Below, piece by piece: positions 54,701-62,616 of a stretch of 64,000 nt of DNA. Numbering within the stretch: the first letter of the stretch is position 1; each line of letters opens with the position of its first letter. The notes beneath the pieces are model-generated. The model did no database searches and was not told the DNA's origin. It saw only the letters and a program-made list of their open reading frames with translations. Position numbers and translations under genes: made by a program. Source of the stretch: Actinomycetes bacterium (lineage in GTDB: Bacteria; Actinomycetota; Thermoleophilia; Solirubrobacterales; JACPNS01); the NCBI GenBank assembly GCA_023404495.1, contig JAEYBE010000004.1, positions 1-64,000 on the forward strand, read 5' to 3'.

Positions 54701-57700
54701 GCGCCGTGTCCGACCTCGCGCGACCTCGATCCGTCGCTTGACGTCTCGCTCTCGAATTACCAGGCGGGTGCGGCGCCGGATATCGCGATGCACTTCCACC
54801 GCCCCGACAAGCAGCAGCATCCGAAGGTCATCCAGGTCGCGCTTCCCGCAGGCCTCGTCGGCTCCCCGGCGGCGGCCCCGGCCTGCGCCCAGAGTGTCGC
54901 GGCGCTCGGCAACTGTACGGATGCGAGCAAGGTCGGAGACTTCGACGTCACCGTCGGCCTCGACGACTCCAACTACACGGTCGCCGGTGGCGTCTTCAAC
55001 ACCGAGCCCGACTCCGATGAGCCCGCGCGGCTTACCGCGATCATCGACGTCGAGATCGGACCGTTCGACCTCGGGAAGATCGTGCTTCCGATCTTCGTCG
55101 CGCTGGACCCCGACGACTATCGCCTGATCGCGACCACTGACGAGATCCCGACGATGTATGAAGGTGTGCCTGTGCGCGCGAACGCGCTCGACCTGAATAT
55201 TCGGGGTATTGCCGATCAGGGCACGCCGGGGACGGGAGACGACAAGCAGTTCCTGATCAACCCGCACCGCTGTGATCAGACTGGTGTCTTCACCGGGCAC
55301 GTGACGTCGCACGAGGGTGGCGAGAAGACGCTGCCTGTGACGCTGCCGCAGAACTTCACAGGTTGCGCGGCGCTCAACTTCGACGGAGCAGGTAACGGCG
55401 TGACGATCGACAACGCTGTCGACACCGCATTCCGCCCGACGGCGCTCAACGCTGGGGTAACGCTTGGCTCGGGGGACACCCAGGCGACGCTGAAGGAGAT
55501 GGAGCTCTCACTAAACGGCTTCCGGATCAACGCTGTCGCCGCGAAGGATGCCGTCGTCTGCAGCGACAGCGAACTCGACGCGGACAACTGCCCGAGCGGT
55601 TCGAAGGTTGGCGATGCCTGGCTCGACACGCCGCTGCTGGCGCCCGATGTCTCAGGTCACTCGCTGACCGGTGTCGTGCGGCTGCTCGAACCCGGGGCGA
55701 CGGCCGATGACCGCTACCGGATCGCGATCGAACTCGACGGCCGTACGCGGATCGTGATGCGCGGAATCGCCGAGGTCGATGAGACGACGGGAGAGGTCGT
55801 TGCCCGCTTCTCGGACCTGCCAGACATTCCGTTCTCGGAAGTCAGTGTTCAGATGGACGGGCCGACTACGCCACTGCTGCTGAATCCGAGCACTTGCTCG
55901 CCAACCAGCGCGACCAGCGCGCGACTTGTCGCGTGGAGCGGCGCCGAGCGGACGTTCAACCCGACGGTTGTCGTCGACGGCTGCGCACCCGACCAGCCGT
56001 TCACGCCGGCGGTCGGTGTCGAGCTGAGCACGACTCAGTCCGGCGCACACCCGAATGTCGACTTCACGATCACCAGGCCAGAAGATGATCAGAACGTCAA
56101 GTCGGTGAAGATTTCACTTCCGGCTGGCTTCGTCGGCAGCGCGGCAGCGGTCCCGCAGTGCTCGCTGGCGGCCGCGTCTGCGGGCACGTGCCCATCCGCG
56201 AGCAAGGTTGGAGACGTGAAGGCGAAGATCGGTGCCGGCGGTCAGACGGTCGATGGCGACGAGCTTGAGCTCAATGGGGAGATCTTCCTGACCGCGGGAG
56301 TCGGCGGCGACATCGCCGGGCTCGCAGTGCGCCTGCCGGCCGTCGCCGGTCCGTATGACCTTGGGGTGTTCACGCTCCAGGGCCGCGTCACGCTTCGCCC
56401 GTCGGACCACGGGATCGACACCGAGTTCGACGGCCTTCCGAAGATCTTCAAGGGCGTGCCGACACCGATTCGCGAGATGAAGGTCAAGCTCTACGGCGTC
56501 GCCCAATCGACCGGCAAGCCTTTCATGTACAACGCCACGTCGTGCGCACAGATGCAGATCGACAGCGCTTTCGGCGCTCACGAGGGCGGGGCGTTCTCGC
56601 CCGCAGGTGTCGACTACGCGGCAACCGGCTGCGGCGCGCGCTCGTTTGCGCCGACGATGTCGATGACCGCCACCGGCGGGGACGATGTGAATTCGCCGGC
56701 CTGGGACATCCTGCTGCGCAGGCCCGCGGGTGACGCCACGCTCAGGAGCACGCAGCTCCTGCTGCCGACCTCGCTGACCGTGAACGTCGCCGGAATCGGC
56801 AACTCCTGCACGATTCAGGACGCCCAGGCTTGGAGCTGTCCGCAGATCTCGCGAATCGGCAGCGTTTCAATCGAGACACCGCTCCTGCCAACAGCCGTCA
56901 GCGGCGATGTCTACATGGCCAAGACGACAGGCGCCGGGACGCTGCCCGACATGTTGCTCCAGCTGGGCCCCCCGGTGAACATGCAGATCCGCGGAGTCAA
57001 CAGCTTCGTGAACATCAACCAGATCCAGAGCGTCTTTGGTGGTCTTCCCGACTTCCCGTTTGACGCGATGCGAATGCGCCTTGACGGCGGTCCCAAGGGG
57101 ATCCTCAAAGCGCGCAGCGGCAACTGCGGAGTCGGCAATGCCGACTACGGCAGTCACAGCGGTCAGAGCGCGTCCGGCCCGGTGTTGATCACCGGGGTCT
57201 GGAGTTGCGGTACGGCCTTCGGCGCCGGGACCTGCACCAAGCCCGCCGTTTCGATCAAGTCCAAGGGCGCGCGCAAGCTGAGGAACAAGAAGTCGACGAC
57301 CGGCGTGAAGATCTCGCTGCCGGCCGGCTGTCCGGGCTTCAAGGCGGTGCAGGTGACATACCCGAGGGGGACCAAGGTCAACTCGCGCAACCTCAAGTAC
57401 AACAAGAAGAAGCGTGCGACGCGCAAGAACCTGAAGAACGTCACGGGCAAGGCCGGGTCCAAGAAGCTGACGGTCGCCGATTTCAAGGCGGTCAAGGGCG
57501 GACTCAAGACGCGCAGGCCGCTCGCCGTCGGCACGCGGTCGATCTCGATCGATACGCGCAAGTCGACTGTGCTGCTGCCGGCCAAGTCGCTCTGCGCGAC
57601 GCTCAAGAAGGGCTCGCGCGGGTACGCCAAGAAGCTCAAGAAATGCCGCGCCAAGAAGATGTCGCTGACCGTCCGGCTGACGCGCCACGACGGCAGCATC

Positions 57701-57748
57701 GTGAAGTTCACCTACAGCTTCAAGGCAGGTCAGAAGACCCTGCGCTGA
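51740..57748 (+). CDS. Giant exported protein of eight alternating Cys-containing modules
   Basis: About 2002 residues. A signal peptide (about residues 1-37, ending QPSHA) leads into eight modules of roughly 200-280 residues. Each is marked by a motif like CPxxSKxG, near residues 115, 397, 610, 843, 1057, 1283, 1483 and 1699. They alternate: one type continues VGDxxxxxG, the other xxGTVxxxTPLL. Most modules carry four cysteines: one about 10 residues before the motif, the motif Cys, an NPxxC Cys and a GC/PCP Cys. The last 170 residues are strongly basic. No LPxTG, enzyme motif or anchor is seen. The ATG is preferred over TTG 51734. It has its own promoter and lies between ftsY and ffh. Confidence 0.85.
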   Translation: MTGGCFASVGRRLGLSLILSIAALAGMFSLTAQPSHATVTFTGGTPTVTMGSNVPGAHSSMTVNMSLGVNPSTTYAPGDDVKRIVADIAPGIIGDPTAIPADQRCLKTDPTQYKDCPASAKVGTITASANTCVMVILICVDLQLDISGDIYQLKNGPNGLPTTSAGANGFPEVPTYLGISLNVTTPILGNLADPMGLTGKITIANKDDAPVGRAEDFSMRFEVVEDAPRTAHTALGDQEIRLNSLALTFNALTASGVPFMTNPTRCTPWTSKFYARAYDTNSNANADIDPAVPGNDHYSVSRTTTPSCGGALAAFNPNVTMQTFPSKTDAPAALRVIVTNAEATTAGGLQSSHIKRMDMTMPDGFEINPMMANSIADLSSVCSYAQFNRTNPDVTNTCPASSKLGTIVLDTPMMSQQLTGGLYLGPPGSTDTDRFKLFFALDDPSNIVKTKGEGRAFVDHDTGRVTATLGDPAYDGGKSLPAFLWTQMQLDFQSGPNAMMTNPRTCGTHAGEVVFTPWMSPTQGTVTRTPSVTVSYDGAGAPCPEEPFEPFAEVSLSDTTAGAHADVTTTVKVPAHSQDLARTTMAMPAGMGAAIDLTAKCTQANAANGACASNTRIGDVEVKVGNDEGDADAPGSNLVKIDGAMYNTEVTWNEDPALRNPARFTAVVPAAVGPFDLGYVVVPVDITLNPDMSFNAVTPEVPTRMLGIPVRMRKLSFTLKSHVGGTPFMTNPTVCGTHDVTAKMWSTQHPDEEDAVTAQASFDITGCPKNFSTENPPTFSFEPTNTEVGRPVGIRATLQMPAEYDPPASEVSVQMPQGMRLNPALASGIDSCAKAEVDAGAANCPEESRLGTVEFTTPLLSGTFYGKIWLVEQGPTADERYRIAFTVQLPGQLLVAHGETIVDGSSELVDGLGNRGGSGQITVTFRNIPAVYFNSFTMIMESGSKAMLSNDYECGTSTATATAWPQTTGGSPVTMTDSYETSWDGNGAPCPTSRDLDPSLDVSLSNYQAGAAPDIAMHFHRPDKQQHPKVIQVALPAGLVGSPAAAPACAQSVAALGNCTDASKVGDFDVTVGLDDSNYTVAGGVFNTEPDSDEPARLTAIIDVEIGPFDLGKIVLPIFVALDPDDYRLIATTDEIPTMYEGVPVRANALDLNIRGIADQGTPGTGDDKQFLINPHRCDQTGVFTGHVTSHEGGEKTLPVTLPQNFTGCAALNFDGAGNGVTIDNAVDTAFRPTALNAGVTLGSGDTQATLKEMELSLNGFRINAVAAKDAVVCSDSELDADNCPSGSKVGDAWLDTPLLAPDVSGHSLTGVVRLLEPGATADDRYRIAIELDGRTRIVMRGIAEVDETTGEVVARFSDLPDIPFSEVSVQMDGPTTPLLLNPSTCSPTSATSARLVAWSGAERTFNPTVVVDGCAPDQPFTPAVGVELSTTQSGAHPNVDFTITRPEDDQNVKSVKISLPAGFVGSAAAVPQCSLAAASAGTCPSASKVGDVKAKIGAGGQTVDGDELELNGEIFLTAGVGGDIAGLAVRLPAVAGPYDLGVFTLQGRVTLRPSDHGIDTEFDGLPKIFKGVPTPIREMKVKLYGVAQSTGKPFMYNATSCAQMQIDSAFGAHEGGAFSPAGVDYAATGCGARSFAPTMSMTATGGDDVNSPAWDILLRRPAGDATLRSTQLLLPTSLTVNVAGIGNSCTIQDAQAWSCPQISRIGSVSIETPLLPTAVSGDVYMAKTTGAGTLPDMLLQLGPPVNMQIRGVNSFVNINQIQSVFGGLPDFPFDAMRMRLDGGPKGILKARSGNCGVGNADYGSHSGQSASGPVLITGVWSCGTAFGAGTCTKPAVSIKSKGARKLRNKKSTTGVKISLPAGCPGFKAVQVTYPRGTKVNSRNLKYNKKKRATRKNLKNVTGKAGSKKLTVADFKAVKGGLKTRRPLAVGTRSISIDTRKSTVLLPAKSLCATLKKGSRGYAKKLKKCRAKKMSLTVRLTRHDGSIVKFTYSFKAGQKTLR

Positions 57749-57834
57749 TCGCCCTGACGGAGCAGCGGTTCGCGGCGTGCGCCCGCCATGTGCACGCCGT
57801 GTCCGCGCGGTCCTGCCACTAGAGTCAGCGCCGA

Positions 57835-59181
57835 ATGTTTGACGCCCTCTCAGAGAAGCTCCAGGAAACGCTTTCCGATGTCCGCGCGCACGGAAAGCTG
57901 ACCGAAGAAGACGTAAACAAGGCGATGCGCGACATCCGCCTCGCGCTGCTCGAGGCGGACGTCAATTTCCGCGTGGTCAAGGACTTCACTGCGCGGGTCA
58001 AGGCACGTGCGCTCGGCGCCGACGTGCTCGAATCGCTGAACCCCGGCCAGCAGGTCGTCAAGATCGTCGACGAGGAGCTGACCGAGCTGATGGGCGGCTC
58101 CGGTCGTGAGATCGTCTTCGCGCAGAGTGCGCCGACAATCATCCTGATGGCCGGGCTGCAAGGTTCCGGTAAGACGACCAACTGCGGAAAGCTCGCCCTG
58201 ATGCTCAAGGGCAAGGGCAAGAAGGTCGGTATCGCCGCCTGCGATGTCTACCGGCCAGCGGCGATCGACCAGCTGAAGGTCGTCGGCGACCAGGTCGGCG
58301 CCCGGGTGTATGAGCAGGGCCAGGGCGACCCGGTGAAGATCGCCAAATGGGCGCTCGGGGAGTCGATCCAGAACCTCGACGACGTGTTGATTGTTGACAC
58401 CGCGGGCCGTCTGCACGTCGACACAGACCTGATGGAAGAGCTGGCGAAGATCCGCAAGGAGATCAAGCCGCACAACGTGCTGCTGGTCGTCGACGCGATG
58501 ACCGGTCAGGACGCGGTCAATGTGGCCGAGCAGTTTTCCGAAGCCGCGAACTTCGACGGCGTGATCATGACCAAGCTCGACGGCGACGCCCGTGGTGGTG
58601 CGGCGCTCTCGATCAAGACGGTGACCGGCAAGCCGATCATGTACGCCTCGGTCGGCGAGAAGCTCGACCAGTTCGAGGCCTTCCATCCAGACCGCATGGC
58701 CGACCGAATCCTTGGCATGGGCGACGTGATGACCCTGATCGAGAAGGCCGAGCGGGAGATCGACGAGGACAAAGCGCTCGACATGGAGCGCAAGATCCGC
58801 AAGAACGAGCTGACCTTCGACGACTTCCTCGAACAGATGAAGATGATGCGCAAGATGGGCTCGCTCTCGAGCATCCTTGGGATGATGCCGGGGATCGACA
58901 AGAAGGCCCTGAAGAACGTCAACATCGACGAACGCGAGCTCGACCGCATCCAGGCGATCGTCCTATCGATGACGCCTGAAGAGCGCTCGAAGCCTCAGAT
59001 CATCAACGGCAAGCGCCGCAAGCGCATCGCCGACGGCTCCGGCACAAGCGTCCAGCAGGTGAACAAGCTGATCAAGCAGTTCTCCGAGATGAAGAAGATG
59101 ATGAAGCGCATGAGCGGCAAGGGCGGCAAGGGCATGCGCGGGATGCCGGACATGTCGCAGCTTATGGGCGGGGGCCGATAA
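57835..59181 (+). CDS. ffh: Signal recognition particle protein Ffh
   Basis: 448 residues. An N domain (MFDALSEKLQETLSDV) precedes the G domain with GLQGSGKTTNCGKLALML near residue 107, DTAGRLHVDTDLMEEL, TKLDGDARGGAAL and GEKLDQFEAFHPDRMA. The Met-rich M domain follows from about 310 (EQMKMMRKMGSLSSILGMMPG). A Met/Gly/Lys-rich tail ends in MRGMPDMSQLMGGGR. TAGAGT (57820-57825) lies 9 nt before the ATG, a near-leaderless layout. It leads the ffh-rpsP-khpA-rimM-trmD-rplS series. Confidence 0.96.
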   Translation: MFDALSEKLQETLSDVRAHGKLTEEDVNKAMRDIRLALLEADVNFRVVKDFTARVKARALGADVLESLNPGQQVVKIVDEELTELMGGSGREIVFAQSAPTIILMAGLQGSGKTTNCGKLALMLKGKGKKVGIAACDVYRPAAIDQLKVVGDQVGARVYEQGQGDPVKIAKWALGESIQNLDDVLIVDTAGRLHVDTDLMEELAKIRKEIKPHNVLLVVDAMTGQDAVNVAEQFSEAANFDGVIMTKLDGDARGGAALSIKTVTGKPIMYASVGEKLDQFEAFHPDRMADRILGMGDVMTLIEKAEREIDEDKALDMERKIRKNELTFDDFLEQMKMMRKMGSLSSILGMMPGIDKKALKNVNIDERELDRIQAIVLSMTPEERSKPQIINGKRRKRIADGSGTSVQQVNKLIKQFSEMKKMMKRMSGKGGKGMRGMPDMSQLMGGGR

Positions 59182-59211
59182 GGCGTTTTCGCGCTGGTAC
59201 TCTCCTTCCCC

Positions 59212-59478
59212 GTGGTACGCATCAGACTTACAAGAGTTGGCAGCAAGAAGAACCCGATCTGGCGTGTTGTGGTCGCTGACAAGCGCTCGCCTCGCGACGG
59301 TCGGATCATCGAGAATGTCGGCACCTACAACCCGCAGACGGATCCTTCGACGGTCACGTTGAAGCAGGACCGCCTGGAGCACTGGATCGACAAGGGCGCA
59401 CAGCCCACCGATCAGGTGCTCAAGCTGATGAAGACCCAGGCTCTCGGCGCCGACGGCAAGCCGCTCGCCGCCAAGTAG
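59212..59478 (+). CDS. rpsP: 30S ribosomal protein S16
   Basis: 88 residues beginning [31 protein letters not shown], with [17 protein letters not shown] 59212 lies 8 nt after TACTCT (59198-59203). It is in its usual place after ffh and before the KH-domain gene. Confidence 0.96.
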   Translation: MVRIRLTRVGSKKNPIWRVVVADKRSPRDGRIIENVGTYNPQTDPSTVTLKQDRLEHWIDKGAQPTDQVLKLMKTQALGADGKPLAAK

Positions 59479-59493
59479 TCCTCACCTGACGCT

Positions 59494-59775
59494 GTGACGG
59501 AAGAATCCACCAGCGCCGAAGCCGGTTTCGAGGGTCCCCAGATGGAGGATCTGCTCGAGAACCTGGTCAAGGGTCTCGTCGACAAGCCGGAAGAGGTCAC
59601 CGTCGAAGGATTCGACGAGTCCGACGGCTCGGTCACGCTTGAGCTGCGCGTCGCCGAGGACGAGGCCGGCAAGGTCATCGGTCGCGGCGGTCGCACGATC
59701 AACGCTCTGCGTCAGGTCGTTCGCGCGCACAAAGAGGCGCGCGGTCGCAAGGTCGTCGTCGACCTCGTCGACTAG
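59494..59775 (+). CDS. khpA: KH-domain RNA-binding protein KhpA
   Basis: 93 residues. The first 15 residues are acidic and variable. The KH domain has GKVIGRGGRTINALRQVV, with the GxxG loop read as GRGG. In Gram-positives KhpA pairs with KhpB to control RNA and cell division. The GTG start is used, 15 nt after rpsP, and rimM follows in 12 nt. Confidence 0.9.
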   Translation: MTEESTSAEAGFEGPQMEDLLENLVKGLVDKPEEVTVEGFDESDGSVTLELRVAEDEAGKVIGRGGRTINALRQVVRAHKEARGRKVVVDLVD

Positions 59776-59787
59776 TCCGGCTCGCTC

Positions 59788-60285
59788 ATGAAGCCCGAGG
59801 ACCGCATCCAGATCGGGGTGGTCGGCAAGCCGCATGGCGTGCGCGGCGGCTTTCACTTGGACGGCTGCATCGACGCGCCCGCGCTTGTACCCGGGCTCGC
59901 GCTGCAGATCGGCAAGCAAGGGTTCGAGCTCGCGTCCCGCGGCGGAACCGACAAGCGGCCGATCGTCGCCCTGCGAGGGATTGATGATCGCGACGCGATC
60001 GCTGAGTTTCGCGGCGAGCCGGTGACTGCCGCGCGCGGGGATCTGACGCCACTCGCGGACGGCGAGTGGTACGCGGACGATCTGGTCGGGCTGCCGGTTG
60101 AGGATCGCAGGGGGCGTGCCCTGGGCTTGGTGCAGCGCCTCACCAATCTTCCGTCGGTTGACGTTCTCGAGGTGGGGTCCGGGGAGGACGCAGCGCTTCA
60201 GGTTCCGATGGTGCGCGACGCAATCGTTTCGATCGACGCGGAACGCGGCGTGGTGGTCGATGCCGAGTTCCTGGATCTAGGCTGA
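59788..60285 (+). CDS. rimM: Ribosome maturation factor RimM
   Basis: 165 residues with IGVVGKPHGVRGGFHLD at the start and ADGEWYADDLVGLPVED (PRC-barrel part) around residue 90. It helps 30S head assembly. It is six nt before trmD, the usual neighbour. Slightly shorter than the E. coli protein. Confidence 0.93.
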   Translation: MKPEDRIQIGVVGKPHGVRGGFHLDGCIDAPALVPGLALQIGKQGFELASRGGTDKRPIVALRGIDDRDAIAEFRGEPVTAARGDLTPLADGEWYADDLVGLPVEDRRGRALGLVQRLTNLPSVDVLEVGSGEDAALQVPMVRDAIVSIDAERGVVVDAEFLDLG

Positions 60286-60291
60286 AGCTCC

Positions 60292-60981
60292 ATGCAGATT
60301 GACGTTTTCACGCTTTTTCCCGAATGGTTTGACTGGTTTCGCGAGCAGCGGCACATGAAGAACCTGATCGAGGCCGGCCACTCGCTGGAGACCGTCGATC
60401 TGCGCGCGACCACTCCGATCGCCAACAACCGCGTTGACGACACGCCCTATGGCGGCGGCGCGGGCATGGTGATCCGAGTCGATGTGGTCGAGGCCGCGCT
60501 TGCGGCTCGCTACGACCGCGACCCCGCTGAGGTAGGCGCCGAGCGGCGCGTGATCGTGCTCTCACCGACTGGCCGCCGGCTTGACGATGCGATGACAGAA
60601 AATCTCGCTGCCGGGGGCGACCTGACGATCCTTTGCGGGCGCTACGAGGGTTTCGACCAGCGCGTTCACGACCATTTCGCAACGGACGTCGTTTCGATCG
60701 GCGATTACGTGCTTTCCGGCGGCGAACTCGCTGCAATGGTGCTCGTGGACGCGGTGACCCGCAAACTCCCCGAAGCACACGGCGACGAGCGCAGCGCCCA
60801 GGAGGAGTCGTTCTCAGCCGCGCTCGATGGCGCGCCGGAGTACCCGCACTACACCCGACCTGAGGAGTGGCGCGGCTGGCGAGTGCCGGACGTGCTGCTC
60901 TCCGGCCACCACGGTGAGATCGAGCGCTGGCGGCGCGAGCAGAGCGAGTTGCGCCGGATCCAGCGCGACTCGAGCGATTAG
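60292..60981 (+). CDS. trmD: tRNA (guanine-N1)-methyltransferase TrmD
   Basis: Methylates G37 of tRNAs. 229 residues beginning [16 protein letters not shown], with [28 protein letters not shown] and the knot motif [16 protein letters not shown]. The C-terminal [23 protein letters not shown] is conserved. It is followed by a small gap to the rplS promoter-like site. Confidence 0.96.
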   Translation: MQIDVFTLFPEWFDWFREQRHMKNLIEAGHSLETVDLRATTPIANNRVDDTPYGGGAGMVIRVDVVEAALAARYDRDPAEVGAERRVIVLSPTGRRLDDAMTENLAAGGDLTILCGRYEGFDQRVHDHFATDVVSIGDYVLSGGELAAMVLVDAVTRKLPEAHGDERSAQEESFSAALDGAPEYPHYTRPEEWRGWRVPDVLLSGHHGEIERWRREQSELRRIQRDSSD

Positions 60982-60982
60982 C

Positions 60983-61101
60983 TACCATCAGCACGCTTTA
61001 TGCGGCACGGGCGGGCGCTCGTGCCTGATTTTTGCCCCGGACCCGAAAACTGGTCCGAAGAACTTTTCTCGCAGCACGAAACAGTCACGACAGGTAGACC
61101 C
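60983..61101 (+). promoter_or_regulatory. rplS promoter and leader with alternative start
   Basis: TACCAT (60983-60988) is followed 11 nt later by ATG 61000, in frame with L19, copying the rpmB and rpmF layout. The accepted L19 start is 61102, which has AGGTAG as a ribosome-binding site. Between them lies a small stem CGGACC (61038-61043) / GGTCCG (61052-61057). The stretch is either a leader of about 105 nt or an N-terminal extension of 34 residues. Confidence 0.45.
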
Positions 61102-61833
61102 ATGAGCACGATCATCGACAAGCTTGAGAAGGCGCAGATCAAGCGTCACCCGCACTTCGACCCGGGAGACCGTGTCCGCGTCCACTTCCAGGTGATCGAG
61201 GGCAGCCGCCGTCGTACGCAGGTCTTTGAGGGCATCGTGATCAAGCGCCAGGGCAGCGGCGCTCGTGAGACGTTCACCGTGCGCAAGCAGTCTTTCGGTG
61301 TCGGTGTCGAGCGAACTTTCCCGGTGCACTCGACCAAGATCGAGAAGATCGAGGTCGCGGCCCGCGGCGAGGTGCGCCGCGCCAAGCTCTACTACCTGCG
61401 CGACCGCGTCGGCAAGCGCGCGCGTGTTCGCGAGCGTGCGTGGACGCCGCAGGAGCAGGCACGTCTGGACGCTGAGGCGGCGGGCGCTTACGACGCTGAG
61501 GGCTCCCAGGCGGAGGCCGAGCTTGTGGCGCCGGCTGAGGAGGCCGTCGACGAGGTTGTTGAGACGCCGGCGGAGGAGTCCTCCTCCTCGGCTGGCACGC
61601 CTGCGGGGGAGGACTCCTCCACCGGCGGAGATGAGGCGTCGGCGGATGCATCTTCGGCTTCTGAGGGTGATGACGCTGTGGCTGCTGATGAGGCGCCTGC
61701 GGAGGCTGAGGCTGCTGCTGAGCCGGAGGCCGAGGCGGCTGCTGATGAGCCGGCGGCGGAAGCTGAGGCGGCTGTTGAGGCTGAAGGCGACGCCGACGCT
61801 GCTGACGGCGACACTGCTGCCGACGAGAGCTGA
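61102..61833 (+). CDS. rplS: 50S ribosomal protein L19 with long acidic C-terminal tail
   Basis: 243 residues, about twice the family length. The L19 domain is residues 1-118 ([29 protein letters not shown] ... RERAW). It is followed by a tail of about 125 residues rich in Glu, Asp, Ala and Ser ([19 protein letters not shown]...). ATG 61102 matches the family start and has a fair ribosome-binding site; an in-frame ATG at 61000 is the alternative. The tail has no detectable domain and uses repeated GCTGAGG-like codons. Confidence 0.9.
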   Translation: MSTIIDKLEKAQIKRHPHFDPGDRVRVHFQVIEGSRRRTQVFEGIVIKRQGSGARETFTVRKQSFGVGVERTFPVHSTKIEKIEVAARGEVRRAKLYYLRDRVGKRARVRERAWTPQEQARLDAEAAGAYDAEGSQAEAELVAPAEEAVDEVVETPAEESSSSAGTPAGEDSSTGGDEASADASSASEGDDAVAADEAPAEAEAAAEPEAEAAADEPAAEAEAAVEAEGDADAADGDTAADES

Positions 61834-61851
61834 TCCGGGCGCGACGCCCGA

Positions 61852-62571
61852 ATGGCTGGCTCAAGTGATCGCTCGGACGCCGGCGGGGGCGACGGCGAGA
61901 ACGACAGCTCGCAATCGCTGATCGAAGTTGTCGTGATCGTCGCTGTGGCGGTCGGACTCGCCCTGCTGATCCAGGCTGTGCTGGTCAAGCCGTACCGCAT
62001 CCCGAGCGGATCGATGCTGCCGACCTTGAAGATCGGCCAGAGAATTCTTGTCAATCGCGTCGAGGGACGCTTTGGCACGCCGCAGCGCGGCGACATTGTC
62101 GTCTTCGATCCGCCGTCGGGCGACGGAGAACCCGAATGCGGCGCGCAGAGCGGGGAGGAGTACGCCCCGGGCAAGGTCTACCGGGACGGCTCAGAGGACT
62201 ACTCCGACGTGAAGATGCCCTGCCCGGTGCCAGCGCCCGGCAAGTTCGACGAGGCCTACGTCAAACGCGTGGTCGGGCTTCCCGGGGATTCTCTGGCGGT
62301 GAAGCAAGGACGCGTCTTCATTAACGGGAAGCAGCTCGACGAGCCGTATCTCCCTTCCAACGATGACTGCCGCGACGACACCGACATTGCGACCGACTGC
62401 AACTTCCCGACGGCGATCACGGTTCCCTCGGGGCACTACTTCGTGATGGGCGACAACCGCAACGACGGCGCCAGCTACGACAGCCGCTTCTGGGGGCCGG
62501 TGAACGAATCGTCGGTGATCGGCAACGTTTTCTTCACGTATTGGCCATTGAAGAAGATTGGCGTTCCGTAG
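61852..62571 (+). CDS. lepB: Signal peptidase I (first copy)
   Basis: 239 residues. A single N-terminal helix (LIEVVVIVAVAVGLALLIQAVL) is followed by PSGSMLPTL with catalytic Ser54. YVKRVVGLPGD carries the general base Lys138, and GDNRNDGASYDSRFWGPV is also present. An acidic Gly/Ser-rich N terminus precedes the helix. ATG 61852 begins 18 nt after rplS. It cleaves Sec signal peptides, including that expected for the giant protein. Confidence 0.93.
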   Translation: MAGSSDRSDAGGGDGENDSSQSLIEVVVIVAVAVGLALLIQAVLVKPYRIPSGSMLPTLKIGQRILVNRVEGRFGTPQRGDIVVFDPPSGDGEPECGAQSGEEYAPGKVYRDGSEDYSDVKMPCPVPAPGKFDEAYVKRVVGLPGDSLAVKQGRVFINGKQLDEPYLPSNDDCRDDTDIATDCNFPTAITVPSGHYFVMGDNRNDGASYDSRFWGPVNESSVIGNVFFTYWPLKKIGVP

Positions 62572-62616
62572 GTCGAATCGGGCTACTGTCGCAACTCACC
62601 TTGAGACTGGACGGAC

